NCBI GenBank assembly: GCA_002070565.1
Contig: MWDM01000020.1
Location: 1-32,810, forward strand
Direction: 5' to 3'
Length of the DNA: 32,810 bases
DNA from: Bacteroidetes bacterium ADurb.Bin139
GTDB taxonomy: Bacteria > Bacteroidota > Bacteroidia > Bacteroidales > UBA932
Of the stretch, positions 6,802 through 16,233 are shown one piece after another; the first letter of the stretch is position 1, and each line of letters opens with the position of its first letter. Below the pieces are notes generated by a model. It saw only the letters and a list, made by a program, of their open reading frames with translations. It did not search any database and had not been told where the DNA came from. Both the position numbers and the translations under genes were made by a program.

Positions 6802-6920
6802 GTGCCGCGCACTCTTGATGCATTGCCCTGTATAACAAATAGTTAACAAAATAGCTCCTCCAGGGAGCTATTTTGTTATATTGCAGATAGTCAGCAAGAT
6901 GAATGAAGAGTGCGCGGCAG
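6802..6920. repeat. 119-bp two-stem palindromic element, copy 3
   Basis: Outer arms begin GTGCCGCGCACTCTT and end with its near complement. The inner stem is 6845-6858 with 6864-6877. The element begins on the base after the creatininase stop codon and ends one base before the BACON-gene stop, so it is the whole space between two convergent genes. It is the natural candidate for their shared terminator. Confidence 0.9.
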
Positions 6921-6921
6921 T

Positions 6922-8184
6922 CTATTGCAGCGCCACCTGCCAGCTGCCGCTTACAGGGATGTTCATTCCAATTACCCGGCCGCTTCCGGACAAAGTACCG
7001 GAGATACTGGACTGGTTAGCAGAAATTGTGCCGGTGAAATTTGCGGTGATGTTAGTCCCGGTGAAACCTTCATAGGTCAATTCACTGATATTGACCCTAA
7101 AACGGATGGACTCTTTACTCAAGTAAGATATCGTTCCGGGATATCCTCTTACGATCACATTGTCCTCGTCCACAATGGTCATTGTCATGGACCCGGTCCT
7201 GGAAATTCCCAGGGCAGTGACGGTAGCCGTCCCGGACCAGTTGGTGTTGAGCAAAGCGCTTACATCTCCTCTCTGGGTAATGGTGAATGACTGCTTTTCA
7301 TCCTGAGAATTTGTTACCGTAATCTTTGCCGTCCGGGTACCTCCGGGATTGGCTTGTATGGTGATTTGGTTCTCATATGCCGAGTCAGACGCTTCACCCT
7401 CTGTGGCCAGAACAGAAAACCAGGTGCCTTCATCGGCCGACACTTCCCAGGGAAGGCTGCTCAAGACGGAGAAACTGAGTACATGAGTGCCGTCAAATGA
7501 GAGTGTTGTCGTGGCTGGTGGTGTCACATTGAAAGCGTGTTGCGATACATTGACAATGCGGGTGATTGTATCTGAAATGATCTGAAAGGAAGAAGTCCTG
7601 TAAACCGTACTGTTCTGTCCGGCGTCCACTACCAGATTGACACTTTCATTACCAGGGCCTGTATTTGGCGATACCGTATACCAGTCATCCACCACCAGGG
7701 CTCTCCAGTCTGTATTGGATTCCACATTGATCATCCCATTGCCTCCCAGCGAAGGCAGTGTGACCTCTGTGGGATTAACATTCAACGACCCCAGGGCTGA
7801 TCTTTGCCGGATGACCACCTCTAGCGTTTTGTTTGCAGACAGGATAGTCAGGCTATAAGTTTTGGAGAATTCCGTATTATTTTCAGGGATGGTGAAATTC
7901 AAAGATTGCAGGGATGATGAGCCTCGGCCCGATGAAGGATTAACCACAGGCCTTTCGGGAATTTCTACATCCCCCATCTGGCAGGTAATGATTGCGCTCC
8001 AGTCTGCAGATGAATAAAAAAGGAATCCATACGATCCGCCAGCCGGCTGAATGTTGTAATGCAGGTTGTCGTTGTTGTATGGCCTTAGATTGGCAGGGGC
8101 ATCCTGCGTACCGCGTGAACAATTGTTCAAAACTGCCAGGCAGCATATCAGAAGGATTTTATTTAAAGTACTTGCTTTACGCAT
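6922..8184 (-). CDS. BACON-domain lipoprotein
   Basis: 420 residues with a lipoprotein signal (lipobox ending NNC, Cys at about 22). About three BACON-type Ig-like repeats follow, recognisable by repeated strands such as SNTDWRALVVDDWYTVSPNTG, FSVLSSLPWEVSADEGTWFSV and endings like IRQRS, NVSQHA and ITQRGD. The C-terminal ~110 residues (LLNTNWSGTATV... to the end) form a separate beta-rich, lipocalin-like domain. BACON modules are linked to carbohydrate or mucin binding in Bacteroidales; here no enzyme domain is attached, so binding or scaffold roles are an inference. It ends against the 119-bp element and is transcribed away from the flavodoxin-like gene. Confidence 0.8.
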   Translation of the reverse strand: MRKASTLNKILLICCLAVLNNCSRGTQDAPANLRPYNNDNLHYNIQPAGGSYGFLFYSSADWSAIITCQMGDVEIPERPVVNPSSGRGSSSLQSLNFTIPENNTEFSKTYSLTILSANKTLEVVIRQRSALGSLNVNPTEVTLPSLGGNGMINVESNTDWRALVVDDWYTVSPNTGPGNESVNLVVDAGQNSTVYRTSSFQIISDTITRIVNVSQHAFNVTPPATTTLSFDGTHVLSFSVLSSLPWEVSADEGTWFSVLATEGEASDSAYENQITIQANPGGTRTAKITVTNSQDEKQSFTITQRGDVSALLNTNWSGTATVTALGISRTGSMTMTIVDEDNVIVRGYPGTISYLSKESIRFRVNISELTYEGFTGTNITANFTGTISANQSSISGTLSGSGRVIGMNIPVSGSWQVALQ

Positions 8185-8244
8185 AGCTAAAAACAGTTTT
8201 TTTAATGGATAAAGATAGCCACTTTTATATTTAATAGTATTGAT

Positions 8245-8252
8245 TACCTTTG
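8245..8252 (+). promoter_or_regulatory. Promoter -7 box deciding the flavodoxin start
   Basis: TACCTTTG fits TAnnTTTG. It lies after an upstream in-frame ATG (8240) and 20 bases before the ATG at 8273, which favours 8273 as the real start. Confidence 0.6.
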
Positions 8253-8272
8253 AAATGAAAATATGTTATACA

Positions 8273-8830
8273 ATGAAAACTGCGATTTTTTACACTTCAA
8301 AATATGGCACAACCAGGTTGATAGCACAAGAGATCGGAGAATTGATATCTGCTCATGACCAGGTGACGTTCATAGATGTTGCAGATTGCAAGCAATGGCC
8401 CGTTTCTGACTGCAATCAGTGCACCGCTGCAGATACTGGTGATGAAAAGCAGGAGAACACCTTGATATTTGAAACGGCAGACCGTTATGTGGTTGGAGTG
8501 CCTGTTTATGCGGGCAAACCACATAAACCCATGCAGAAGTTTTGTGACAACTGCGGCTCTGCCCTGACCGGAAAGCCACTGCACCTGTTCGTGTGCGGTA
8601 TAGCAATCAAGTCCGAAGATCAGCAGCGGGATATGGAAGCTGCTTTTCCCGAACAGCTGCGCAGTCCGGCCCGCCAGGTGTCATTCCTGGGCGGGGCATT
8701 GCAGTGGAAAAAGATGAATTTTATGGAACGCATTATCCTTGCCAAGATCACAGGCAAGAAAGGTGATCAGGATCATGTTTCTCACAGGAATATTAAAAAA
8801 TTTGCCGAGGCCCTGGCCGCCGGCCATTGA
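8273..8830 (+). CDS. Flavodoxin-domain protein (HemG-like)
   Basis: 185 residues starting MKTAIFYTSKYGTT, a classic flavodoxin FMN phosphate-binding loop (T-S-K-Y-G-T-T, residues 8-14). The middle (ADRYVVGVPVYAGKPH) fits the second flavin-contact loop, and the C terminus ends in KKFAEALAAGH. Size and the PVYAGKP-type motif resemble menaquinone-dependent protoporphyrinogen oxidase HemG and related flavodoxin-domain reductases, but no haem gene is nearby, so electron-transfer partner and substrate are open. It appears monocistronic. Confidence 0.75.
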   Translation: MKTAIFYTSKYGTTRLIAQEIGELISAHDQVTFIDVADCKQWPVSDCNQCTAADTGDEKQENTLIFETADRYVVGVPVYAGKPHKPMQKFCDNCGSALTGKPLHLFVCGIAIKSEDQQRDMEAAFPEQLRSPARQVSFLGGALQWKKMNFMERIILAKITGKKGDQDHVSHRNIKKFAEALAAGH

Positions 8831-8940
8831 TAGAACAGCGGCATGGTATTTGACGGCAAGCAGCAGCCAACAACAGATAGCGCCGGCAGCGACCAGCATG
8901 TAGTATCGCAGCCTCATGAAGGCAGAAAGCAGTTGGCAGC

Positions 8941-9032
8941 GCAGCCGCACGCAGGGCAGTCACACGACTGGAAGCAACCTGCAAGCAGTCGCACGACTGG
9001 AAGCAGCCGGCAAGCAGCCGCACGCAGGGCAG
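8941..9032. repeat. Non-coding direct repeats between two genes
   Basis: A 19-base sequence GCAGCCGCACGCAGGGCAG occurs identically at 8941-8959 and 9014-9032. CACGACTGGAAGCA occurs at 8963-8976 and 8992-9005. The 8831-9071 gap has no convincing gene; open frames here are by-products of the repeats. Confidence 0.75.
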
Positions 9033-9071
9033 CAATTGAACCTGGATATTAACAAATTTAGACATACACCT

Positions 9072-9413
9072 ATGAAAAAATCACTATACACATTACTGCT
9101 TTTGATGGTTTTACCATTGGCATTGGGTGCCAACCCGGCCCGCAAGGTGACCCTGACTTATGATGCTCAGACGCAGACATTGTCTGTGACCATCCTGCAC
9201 CCCGTTCAGAATACAGAAAAGCATTACATAAGCGAGATCACGGTATTGCTTGGGGACAAGGAAATTGAAACAAAAACGCTGACAAAGCAATCTACCCTGG
9301 AATCTGAAACTTATCAGACCACACTTCCCGGACTATCCAAAGGCAACGTGATAACGGTTAAGGCTAAGTGTAACCAGTTTGGAAATAAATCCGGAAAGCT
9401 CACGATTAAGTAA
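9072..9413 (+). CDS. Secreted small protein with a superoxide-reductase-like fold, metal site incomplete
   Basis: 113 residues with a clear signal peptide (MKKSLYTLLLLMVLPLALGA). The start at 9072 is chosen because it begins the signal peptide; upstream in-frame codons come from the intergenic repeats. The mature part shows the desulfoferrodoxin/neelaredoxin pattern HP...HYI..I (H43, H51) and a late CN..G (C100). In superoxide reductases iron is held by four His and one Cys. Here the CNxHG histidine is F103, and no KHVP-type N-terminal ligand is visible, so activity as a classical superoxide reductase is doubtful. It may be a divergent periplasmic relative with another metal or no metal. Confidence 0.6.
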   Translation: MKKSLYTLLLLMVLPLALGANPARKVTLTYDAQTQTLSVTILHPVQNTEKHYISEITVLLGDKEIETKTLTKQSTLESETYQTTLPGLSKGNVITVKAKCNQFGNKSGKLTIK

Positions 9414-9621
9414 GTGCATTAAAGGACACAAGCGGGGCAAGGGATAAGCCGGGCAAGTTATAAGCCGGTGGCCATAAAGCGGTTGCCAGGACAGGAGCAG
9501 CCATTTAATGCTGAAAGCGTATTCCGCTAAATTGCAGCAGAGGCGATTGCAAGACAGATGACTCCTTAACAGTAGAAGAAGCGATCGCAAGACAGAAAAC
9601 TCTTTTTTCAGAGGGTTTTAT

Positions 9622-9629
9622 TACCTTTG
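9622..9629 (+). promoter_or_regulatory. Promoter -7 box for clpC
   Basis: TACCTTTG ends 4 bases before the ATG at 9634. If it is used, the transcript would start at or almost at the start codon. Confidence 0.5.
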
Positions 9630-9633
9630 TTCC

Positions 9634-12180
9634 ATGAATCTTAAACTGCCTGAAGAACTGAACCAGATACTTTCATTCGCACGGGAGGAAGCTATGCGTC
9701 TGGGAAGTTATACGGTTACCGGTGACCATATCTTTCTGGCCATAATCCGCCACCAGGAAAACCAGGCTTATGGTATTCTTACCATGCTTGATTTGCTGCT
9801 CTGGCAAATGAAAAACCTGATTGAAAGCAAGGAGATGGGTCGCAACATGATCCCTCCCGATCAGTCCGACAAGCTTTCTCTTTCCGAACATGCCGAAAAA
9901 TGCCTGAAAGCAATGTATTTAGAGGCAAGCAAACTGGGGCAGACAACCCCAAATTCGTTACACCTGCTGCTTGCACTTCTGGCCATTGACAACGGAATTG
10001 GCGTGTACTGGCTGCGCACCAAGGGCGTGACAGATCAGACACTGCGTGCCTACCTCAAGGGCGAATTGCCCCTGGTGGTGAAAGGCTCGCAGCGCCGTCG
10101 TGCCGTGGAACGGAAAGAGTCTATTAAGAACCTGGAAGAACAGATGGATATGGCTTTGAAGAACGCTAAAAAGAGTACCGAAAACAAACAGGAGTCGCAG
10201 AAAGACGGCTCACGCACCCCCATGCTGGACATGTACGCCATTGACCTTACAGAAGAAGCGCGTGCCGGGCAGCTGGATCCTGTAGTGCGCCGGGACAAGG
10301 AAATTGACCGCCTTGCGCAGATCCTGGGACGGCGTAAAAAAAACAACCCGGTGCTCATTGGCGAGGCGGGCGTGGGAAAATCGGCCATTGTTGAGGGCCT
10401 GGCCAACCGCATAGCCCGGCGCAAAGGTTCCCCTACGCTGCAAGGCAAAAAGATCCTCTCGCTGGACATCGGCTCGGTGGTGGCCGGAACCAAATACCGC
10501 GGACAATTTGAGGAACGCATGAAAGCGCTCCTTGCCGAGATAAAGAAAAATCCCGACATCATCCTTTTCATTGACGAAATCCACACACTGATTGGCGCGG
10601 GTGCCACCGGAGGGAGCGGAGGCTCGCTGGATGCGGCCAATATGCTCAAACCAGGGCTTGCCCGGGGCGAGATCCAGTGCATAGGGGCCACTACCATGGA
10701 TGAATACCGTGAATACATTGAAAAAGACGGTGCGCTGGAGCGCCGGTTCCAGAAAGTGATTGTGGAACCTACCAAATACGACGATACCCTGGAAATCCTG
10801 CGCAGCATCCGCCCCAAATATGAAGAACACCACATGGTAAGTTACACGCCCCAGGCTCTGGAAGCCTGTGTGCGTCTTTCTGAGCGCTACATTACCGATC
10901 GCTGCCTGCCCGACAAGGCCATTGATGTGATGGACGAGGCAGGTTCCCACGTGCACATTGCCCACTTGCAGTTGCCCAAGGAATTGGTGGTTATGGAAGA
11001 GGAGATGGATGCGCTCATGATGCAGAAACGGGAAGCCGTAGATAAGAAAGATTACAAAAAGGCGACAGCCCTGCGGGAGCGGGAACGCGATGTGATAGAG
11101 GCATTGCGCTTGGCTCGGGATAAATGGTACTCCGAACAAAAGGCCAATAAAAAAGAGGTGAATGCCGAAACGGTTGCCGAAGTGGTTTCCATGATCACCT
11201 CGGTGCCCGTGAGCCGTGTATCTGAATCTGAAACCCAGCGTTTGCTCAATATGTCTGCCATACTCAAACAAAAGCTCATTGGACAGAACGATGCAATAGA
11301 CGCCATGGTCAGGGCCATCCACCGCAACCGTGCCGGATTGAAGGATCCCAACAAACCCATAGGCACCTTCATTTTCCTGGGTCCTACCGGGGTGGGCAAG
11401 ACGCACCTGGCAAAATTGCTGGCAACCTATATGTTTGATTCACCCGACAGTCTGGTGCGCATTGACATGAGCGAATACATGGAAAAATATGCCGTCAGCC
11501 GGCTCATTGGAGCGCCTCCGGGTTATGTGGGGTATGACGAGGGGGGGCAGCTTACCGAGCGCATCCGCCGTAAACCATATACGGTCGTTTTACTGGACGA
11601 GATAGAAAAAGCGCACCCCGATATTTTCAACCTGCTGTTGCAGGTCTTTGACGAGGGTCGTCTTACAGACAGCAACGGACGCCATGTGGATTTCCGCAAT
11701 ACCATTATCATCATGACTTCCAACATTGGCAGCCGGGAATTGAAGGAGTTTGGTACAGGGGTTGGTTTTGCCACCGTTTCGTCCGGAGCGGCTGAGGTTG
11801 CCGAAAACCGCCGCCGCCATATCATTGAAAAGAGTCTGGGCAAGATGTTCACCCCCGAGTTTCTGAACCGCGTGGACGAACAAATTCTGTTCAATGCACT
11901 GGATAAGGAAGATATTCATAAGATTATTGATATTGAACTCGCCGACCTCTATATACGGATAGAACATGCAGGTTTCACCGTTACAATCTCTGAAAAGGCA
12001 AAAGATTTTGTGGCTTCTAAGGGATTCGACCCGCAATACGGGGCCCGTCCCCTGAAGCGTGCTATGCAAAGATACCTGGAAGACCCTCTGTCAGAGGCAA
12101 TCATTCGTATGGAAAGTCCTGCCGGTTCCGAATTGCGTGTGGACCTGAATCCGGAAGGTACCAATACCGTTGTCAGTTAG
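9634..12180 (+). CDS. clpC: ATP-dependent Clp protease ATPase subunit ClpC
   Basis: 848 residues, full length for ClpC. Order: Clp N-terminal repeat domain (about 1-150), a charged linker, AAA+ module 1 with Walker A GEAGVGKS near residue 247 and Walker B ILFIDEIH, a middle region with a UVR-like segment (KKDYKKATALRERERD), then AAA+ module 2 with GPTGVGKT near 585, VLLDEIEKAHPD and the arginine-finger/sensor region FNxLLQVFDEGRLTD, and a ClpB_D2-small C-terminal domain. It unfolds proteins and feeds them to ClpP. Context clpC-gyrA-TPR matches what I know of Bacteroidales chromosomes. A short spacer and its own promoter separate it from gyrA. Confidence 0.95.
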   Translation: MNLKLPEELNQILSFAREEAMRLGSYTVTGDHIFLAIIRHQENQAYGILTMLDLLLWQMKNLIESKEMGRNMIPPDQSDKLSLSEHAEKCLKAMYLEASKLGQTTPNSLHLLLALLAIDNGIGVYWLRTKGVTDQTLRAYLKGELPLVVKGSQRRRAVERKESIKNLEEQMDMALKNAKKSTENKQESQKDGSRTPMLDMYAIDLTEEARAGQLDPVVRRDKEIDRLAQILGRRKKNNPVLIGEAGVGKSAIVEGLANRIARRKGSPTLQGKKILSLDIGSVVAGTKYRGQFEERMKALLAEIKKNPDIILFIDEIHTLIGAGATGGSGGSLDAANMLKPGLARGEIQCIGATTMDEYREYIEKDGALERRFQKVIVEPTKYDDTLEILRSIRPKYEEHHMVSYTPQALEACVRLSERYITDRCLPDKAIDVMDEAGSHVHIAHLQLPKELVVMEEEMDALMMQKREAVDKKDYKKATALRERERDVIEALRLARDKWYSEQKANKKEVNAETVAEVVSMITSVPVSRVSESETQRLLNMSAILKQKLIGQNDAIDAMVRAIHRNRAGLKDPNKPIGTFIFLGPTGVGKTHLAKLLATYMFDSPDSLVRIDMSEYMEKYAVSRLIGAPPGYVGYDEGGQLTERIRRKPYTVVLLDEIEKAHPDIFNLLLQVFDEGRLTDSNGRHVDFRNTIIIMTSNIGSRELKEFGTGVGFATVSSGAAEVAENRRRHIIEKSLGKMFTPEFLNRVDEQILFNALDKEDIHKIIDIELADLYIRIEHAGFTVTISEKAKDFVASKGFDPQYGARPLKRAMQRYLEDPLSEAIIRMESPAGSELRVDLNPEGTNTVVS

Positions 12181-12192
12181 CGGATTTTTTTG

Positions 12193-12200
12193 TACTTTTG
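12193..12200 (+). promoter_or_regulatory. Promoter -7 box for gyrA
   Basis: TACTTTTG fits TAnnTTTG, 19 bases before the ATG at 12220. This supports ATG 12220 over the in-frame TTG at 12211. Confidence 0.55.
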
Positions 12201-12219
12201 AAGGATTATTTTGAAGCAT

Positions 12220-14700
12220 ATGGAGGATAGAATTCAGAAGATAAACATCGAGGACGAAATGAAGAGTTCGTACATAGATTATGCTATGTCCGTAATTGTT
12301 TCACGCGCTCTTCCCGATGTTCGCGACGGTTTGAAGCCGGTTCACCGCAGGGTGCTTTTTGGCATGTCCGAGCTGGGCCTGGCAAGCAACAAACCAACCA
12401 AAAAATCGGCCCGTATCGTAGGGGAGGTCCTGGGTAAGTACCACCCCCATGGTGATAGCAGCGTTTACGAGGCCATGGTGCGCTTGGCACAAGACTGGAG
12501 CATGCGTTACATGCTGGTGGAAGGCCAGGGTAACTTTGGCTCTGTTGACGGGGATTCTGCGGCCGCCATGCGTTATACCGAGGCCCGCCTGCGCCGTATT
12601 GCCGAGGAAGTCCTGGCCGATATGGACAAGGATACCGTAGATTTTAAAAACAACTTTGATGATTCTCTGCAGGAACCTACTGTTTTGCCTGCCAAAGTGC
12701 CCCTTTTGCTGTTAAACGGCGCCAGCGGGATAGCCGTGGGGATGGCCACCAACATGCCGCCTCACAACCTGGGAGAAATTGTGGATGCCATTTGCGCTTA
12801 CATAGATGCCGACGACATCACCGTGGACGAGCTGCTCAAACATGTAAAAGGTCCCGATTTCCCAACTGGAGGGATCATTTACGGCACCTCTGGCATCCGC
12901 GAAGCCTATGAGACCGGTCGCGGCCGGGTGGTGGTGCGTGCCAAAACAGATATTGAGGTGGCTCCGAGCGGGCGCGAAACCATTGTGGTGACAGAGATTC
13001 CTTACATGGTTAACAAGCGCGAGCTTATAGAGAAGATTGCCGAGTTGGTGGAAAAGAAGAAGCTGGAAGGGATTGCCTTTGTCAACGACGAGAGCGACCG
13101 CAATGGCATGCGCATTGTCATCAAGCTCAAAATAGGGGTGGTGGCCAACGTGGTGCTAAACAGCCTGTTCAAATACACGGCCATGCAAAGCACTTTTTCG
13201 GTCAACAACATTGCCCTGGTAGACGGACGTCCCCGCCTGCTGAAGCTGAAACAGCTTATCAGGTTTTTTGTGCGTCACCGCCACCAGGTGGTGGTCCGCC
13301 GTGCCCGGTTCGAGCGTGAACAGGCATCCAAACGCGCCCACATCCTGGAAGGGCTGCTCAAGGCCCTGGACATCCTGGACCAGGTCATAGCCCTGATACG
13401 CGCCTCGCAGACGGTGGAAGAAGCACGAACCGGATTGCAGCGGGAGTTTGGGTTCAGCGAAGAGCAGGCCTCGGCCATTGTGGAAATGAGGCTCCGCCAG
13501 CTTACCGGGCTGGAACGCTCCAGGCTACAGGCCGAGTACGACCAGCTGATAGAGCTGATTCACAACCTGGATGCCCTGCTGGCAAGCGAAACGCTGCAGA
13601 TGAAGCTCATCAAGGACGAGATGCTGGACATCAAGGCCCGGTTCAACGATCCGCGCAGGACAATGATTGAACATGCTGCCGGGGATTTTAATCCTGAAGA
13701 TTTCTATCCAGATGAAGATGTGGTGATTACCATCTCTCACCTGGGCTATATAAAAAGGACCAACCTGAACGAATACCGGCTGCAGGGCCGCGGAGGGGTT
13801 GGATCAAAGGGCAGCAATACCCGTGAAGAGGATTTTATAGAACATATTTATACGGCAAACATGCACAGCACCATGCTGTTCTTCACCAAGAACGGGAAGT
13901 GTTTCTGGCTCAAAGTGTATGATATCCCCGAGGGCAACAAGACGTCTAAGGGAAGGGCCATTCAGAATGTGATCAATATAGAGGCCGGGGACAGGGTTTG
14001 TGCCTATATAAACGTGGATAACCTGACCGATGAAAAGTACTTGGAAAATAATTATATAGTACTGTGCACCGAGCGGGGAACAGTCAAGAAAACAACGTTG
14101 AAAGCTTACTCCAATCCGCGTTCCAAAGGGGTGAATGCCATTACCATACGTGAAGGCGACAAGCTCCTGGAAGCCTGCCTGACCAATGGCTCCTGCGAAT
14201 TGCTGCTGGGCGCCCGTGAAGGCAAGTGTGTGCGCTTTAACGAGCAGGATGCGCGCCCCATAGGCCGCACCTCTGCAGGGGTACGTGGAATATCCATACA
14301 AGAACACGACCAGGTAGTTGGCATGATATGTGCAGATACCTCTGTAGAGGCTGCCTTATTGCCACATGTACTGGTGGTGAGCGAGAATGGTTACGGCAAA
14401 CGTTCCTTGATAGAAGACTATAGAAAGGTTGCCCGTGGAGGCAAGGGAGTGAAAACCCTGAACATTACGGAAAAAACAGGGAAGCTCATTGCCATTAAGG
14501 CAGTCAACAACGAGAATGATCTGATGATCATCACCCGCTCTGGCGTTACCATACGTGTTGCCGTAAGCGATATACGTCTGTCGGGACGTGCCACCCAGGG
14601 AGTGAAGCTGATCAATCTACGAGAAGGTGATGCCATTGCCGCCGTCTGCTGCGTTCCCAAAAGTGATCCCCTGCCTAAGGAAGAGGGAGATGATTTATAA
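12220..14700 (+). CDS. gyrA: DNA gyrase subunit A
   Basis: 826 residues from ATG 12220. It is the breakage-reunion subunit of gyrase, working with GyrB in the cytoplasm to introduce negative supercoils. The catalytic tyrosine is Y119 (AMRYTEARL). The quinolone-contact region [17 protein letters not shown] keeps Ser at 80 and an acidic Glu at 84, the usual susceptible pattern. The C-terminal beta-pinwheel carries a GyrA box ([10 protein letters not shown]), which marks it as GyrA rather than topoisomerase IV ParC. It sits 39 bases after clpC with its own -7 box, and the TPR gene follows after 35 bases, probably on the same transcript. Confidence 0.95.
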   Translation: MEDRIQKINIEDEMKSSYIDYAMSVIVSRALPDVRDGLKPVHRRVLFGMSELGLASNKPTKKSARIVGEVLGKYHPHGDSSVYEAMVRLAQDWSMRYMLVEGQGNFGSVDGDSAAAMRYTEARLRRIAEEVLADMDKDTVDFKNNFDDSLQEPTVLPAKVPLLLLNGASGIAVGMATNMPPHNLGEIVDAICAYIDADDITVDELLKHVKGPDFPTGGIIYGTSGIREAYETGRGRVVVRAKTDIEVAPSGRETIVVTEIPYMVNKRELIEKIAELVEKKKLEGIAFVNDESDRNGMRIVIKLKIGVVANVVLNSLFKYTAMQSTFSVNNIALVDGRPRLLKLKQLIRFFVRHRHQVVVRRARFEREQASKRAHILEGLLKALDILDQVIALIRASQTVEEARTGLQREFGFSEEQASAIVEMRLRQLTGLERSRLQAEYDQLIELIHNLDALLASETLQMKLIKDEMLDIKARFNDPRRTMIEHAAGDFNPEDFYPDEDVVITISHLGYIKRTNLNEYRLQGRGGVGSKGSNTREEDFIEHIYTANMHSTMLFFTKNGKCFWLKVYDIPEGNKTSKGRAIQNVINIEAGDRVCAYINVDNLTDEKYLENNYIVLCTERGTVKKTTLKAYSNPRSKGVNAITIREGDKLLEACLTNGSCELLLGAREGKCVRFNEQDARPIGRTSAGVRGISIQEHDQVVGMICADTSVEAALLPHVLVVSENGYGKRSLIEDYRKVARGGKGVKTLNITEKTGKLIAIKAVNNENDLMIITRSGVTIRVAVSDIRLSGRATQGVKLINLREGDAIAAVCCVPKSDPLPKEEGDDL

Positions 14701-14735
14701 AGTAATTTTTTAACTGAACAAACACATAAAACATC

Positions 14736-16058
14736 ATGAAAAAAATTTTTACTGCTGCACTGATGTTGTTGATGGCAACGCAATTGGGCGCACAATCAAA
14801 AGAGGCGCAGGCCCTCCTTAAAAGCTATGATAAAGCAAAACAGGATATCGCCGATGCCAGGCGTGCCGCCAAGCCTGCTACCTGGATTAAGTATGCACAG
14901 GCTCTGACTAACGCCTATTCTTTACCCACCAATAACCTGTGGATAGGTCTTTCTTCACTGGAATCAAAAGTGGTTCTTAAGGATCAGCGTGCACTCTCTA
15001 CCGAATACCAGGAAATCCAGGGAGAACAATTCGAAATTGTAAAATATGAGGACAAAGACCTCTATTACAACGCAGATGGCAGGCTGTCTTTCTGGATCAT
15101 TACCAAACCCCTGATCAAGGAAGTGGACATGCTTGACGAGGCTTACAAAGCCTACGACAAGGCTACGGAGCTGGATACCCGTGGCAGCAGCAAATCTGAT
15201 ATACAGGAAGGACTGACTTTAGTTGCCAACAATTTCATCAACGATGCCATGGCTGCCTATACCCTGGGCAACTACAAAGATGCATCGGTCAAATTTGAGA
15301 AATCATTTATTGCAGCATCCCATCCGGCATTGAATGTAATAGATACGACCATAGTGTATTATGTGGGTTTGACCGCTTTGATGGACCAGGATTACGACCG
15401 CGCCGTCAAGTTCTTTGAAAAGTGTATTGAAATGGACTTTGAATCTGCCGGCGACACGTATGCAAACCTGGCAGAAGCTTACAAACAGATGGGCAATATG
15501 GAAAAGAGCAAAGAGCTTCTTTCTCTTGGATTTACAAAATTTCCCAACAGCCAGAGCATTCTTGTGGCTTTGATAAACGTATACCTGGAAAGCAACGACG
15601 ACCCGGCCAAAGTGCTGGAATTCATACAACGTGCCCAGCAAAACGAGCCCAATAACCCGAGCCTGTATTATGCAGAAGGCAACGTGCTAAAAAACTTAGG
15701 CAAATTTGAAGAAGCCTTGCGTATGTATGAAAAATCTGTTGAAACCGACCCCAACTTCTTCTTTGGATACTTCCAGCTGGGACAGGCATATTATGACAGA
15801 GCAGTGGATATTCAGACGGCTGCTTCAGATGAACTGGACGATACAAAATATATGAAGATGGTAGAAGAGCTGGATATGATGCTCGAAAAAGCCATTGCCC
15901 CCTTTGAAAAGAGCTTTGAACTGGCCAGCGACCAGGAGATACGTTCGGTTGTAGTGGAATACCTGAAAAACATCTACTTCCGCCTTCGTACCAAGAGCCC
16001 CGAATACGAAGCCTCCTACGAGAAATACAACCAGATGCTCCAGGGGCAGGGGCAGTAG
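14736..16058 (+). CDS. Exported tetratricopeptide-repeat protein
   Basis: 440 residues with a signal peptide (cleavage after about QLGA). The mature protein is helical, with TPR units recognisable from residue about 170 on: AAYTLGNYKDASVKFEKSF, ALMDQDYDRAVKFFEKCIE, ANLAEAYKQMGNMEKSKEL and YAEGNVLKNLGKFEEALRMYEKSVETDPN. It is probably a periplasmic scaffold. From memory, a TPR gene after gyrA is a conserved Bacteroidales arrangement, but the reason is unknown. It ends MLQGQGQ with no clear terminator behind it; the following 236 bp hold repeats only. Confidence 0.85.
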   Translation: MKKIFTAALMLLMATQLGAQSKEAQALLKSYDKAKQDIADARRAAKPATWIKYAQALTNAYSLPTNNLWIGLSSLESKVVLKDQRALSTEYQEIQGEQFEIVKYEDKDLYYNADGRLSFWIITKPLIKEVDMLDEAYKAYDKATELDTRGSSKSDIQEGLTLVANNFINDAMAAYTLGNYKDASVKFEKSFIAASHPALNVIDTTIVYYVGLTALMDQDYDRAVKFFEKCIEMDFESAGDTYANLAEAYKQMGNMEKSKELLSLGFTKFPNSQSILVALINVYLESNDDPAKVLEFIQRAQQNEPNNPSLYYAEGNVLKNLGKFEEALRMYEKSVETDPNFFFGYFQLGQAYYDRAVDIQTAASDELDDTKYMKMVEELDMMLEKAIAPFEKSFELASDQEIRSVVVEYLKNIYFRLRTKSPEYEASYEKYNQMLQGQGQ

Positions 16059-16233
16059 TAGTGTCAGCGACTACCTGCACATGCAGCTGGAGCCTCGGCA
16101 AAAAGAAAGCCTCGGCAAAAAGAAAAAGCTGTCAGGCTTTCCTGGGCTGAAGGAGGGGTGGCGGGGTGGCGCATATATGCCTGCCTTAGTGCTTTAGTGG
16201 TGGCAGCTGCGGATTACAGGCAGGTAGGGGGTT

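Noticed and set aside
8916..9071. 52-residue extension before the superoxide-reductase-like protein
   Set aside because: It would put non-conserved, repeat-derived residues ahead of a perfect signal peptide.
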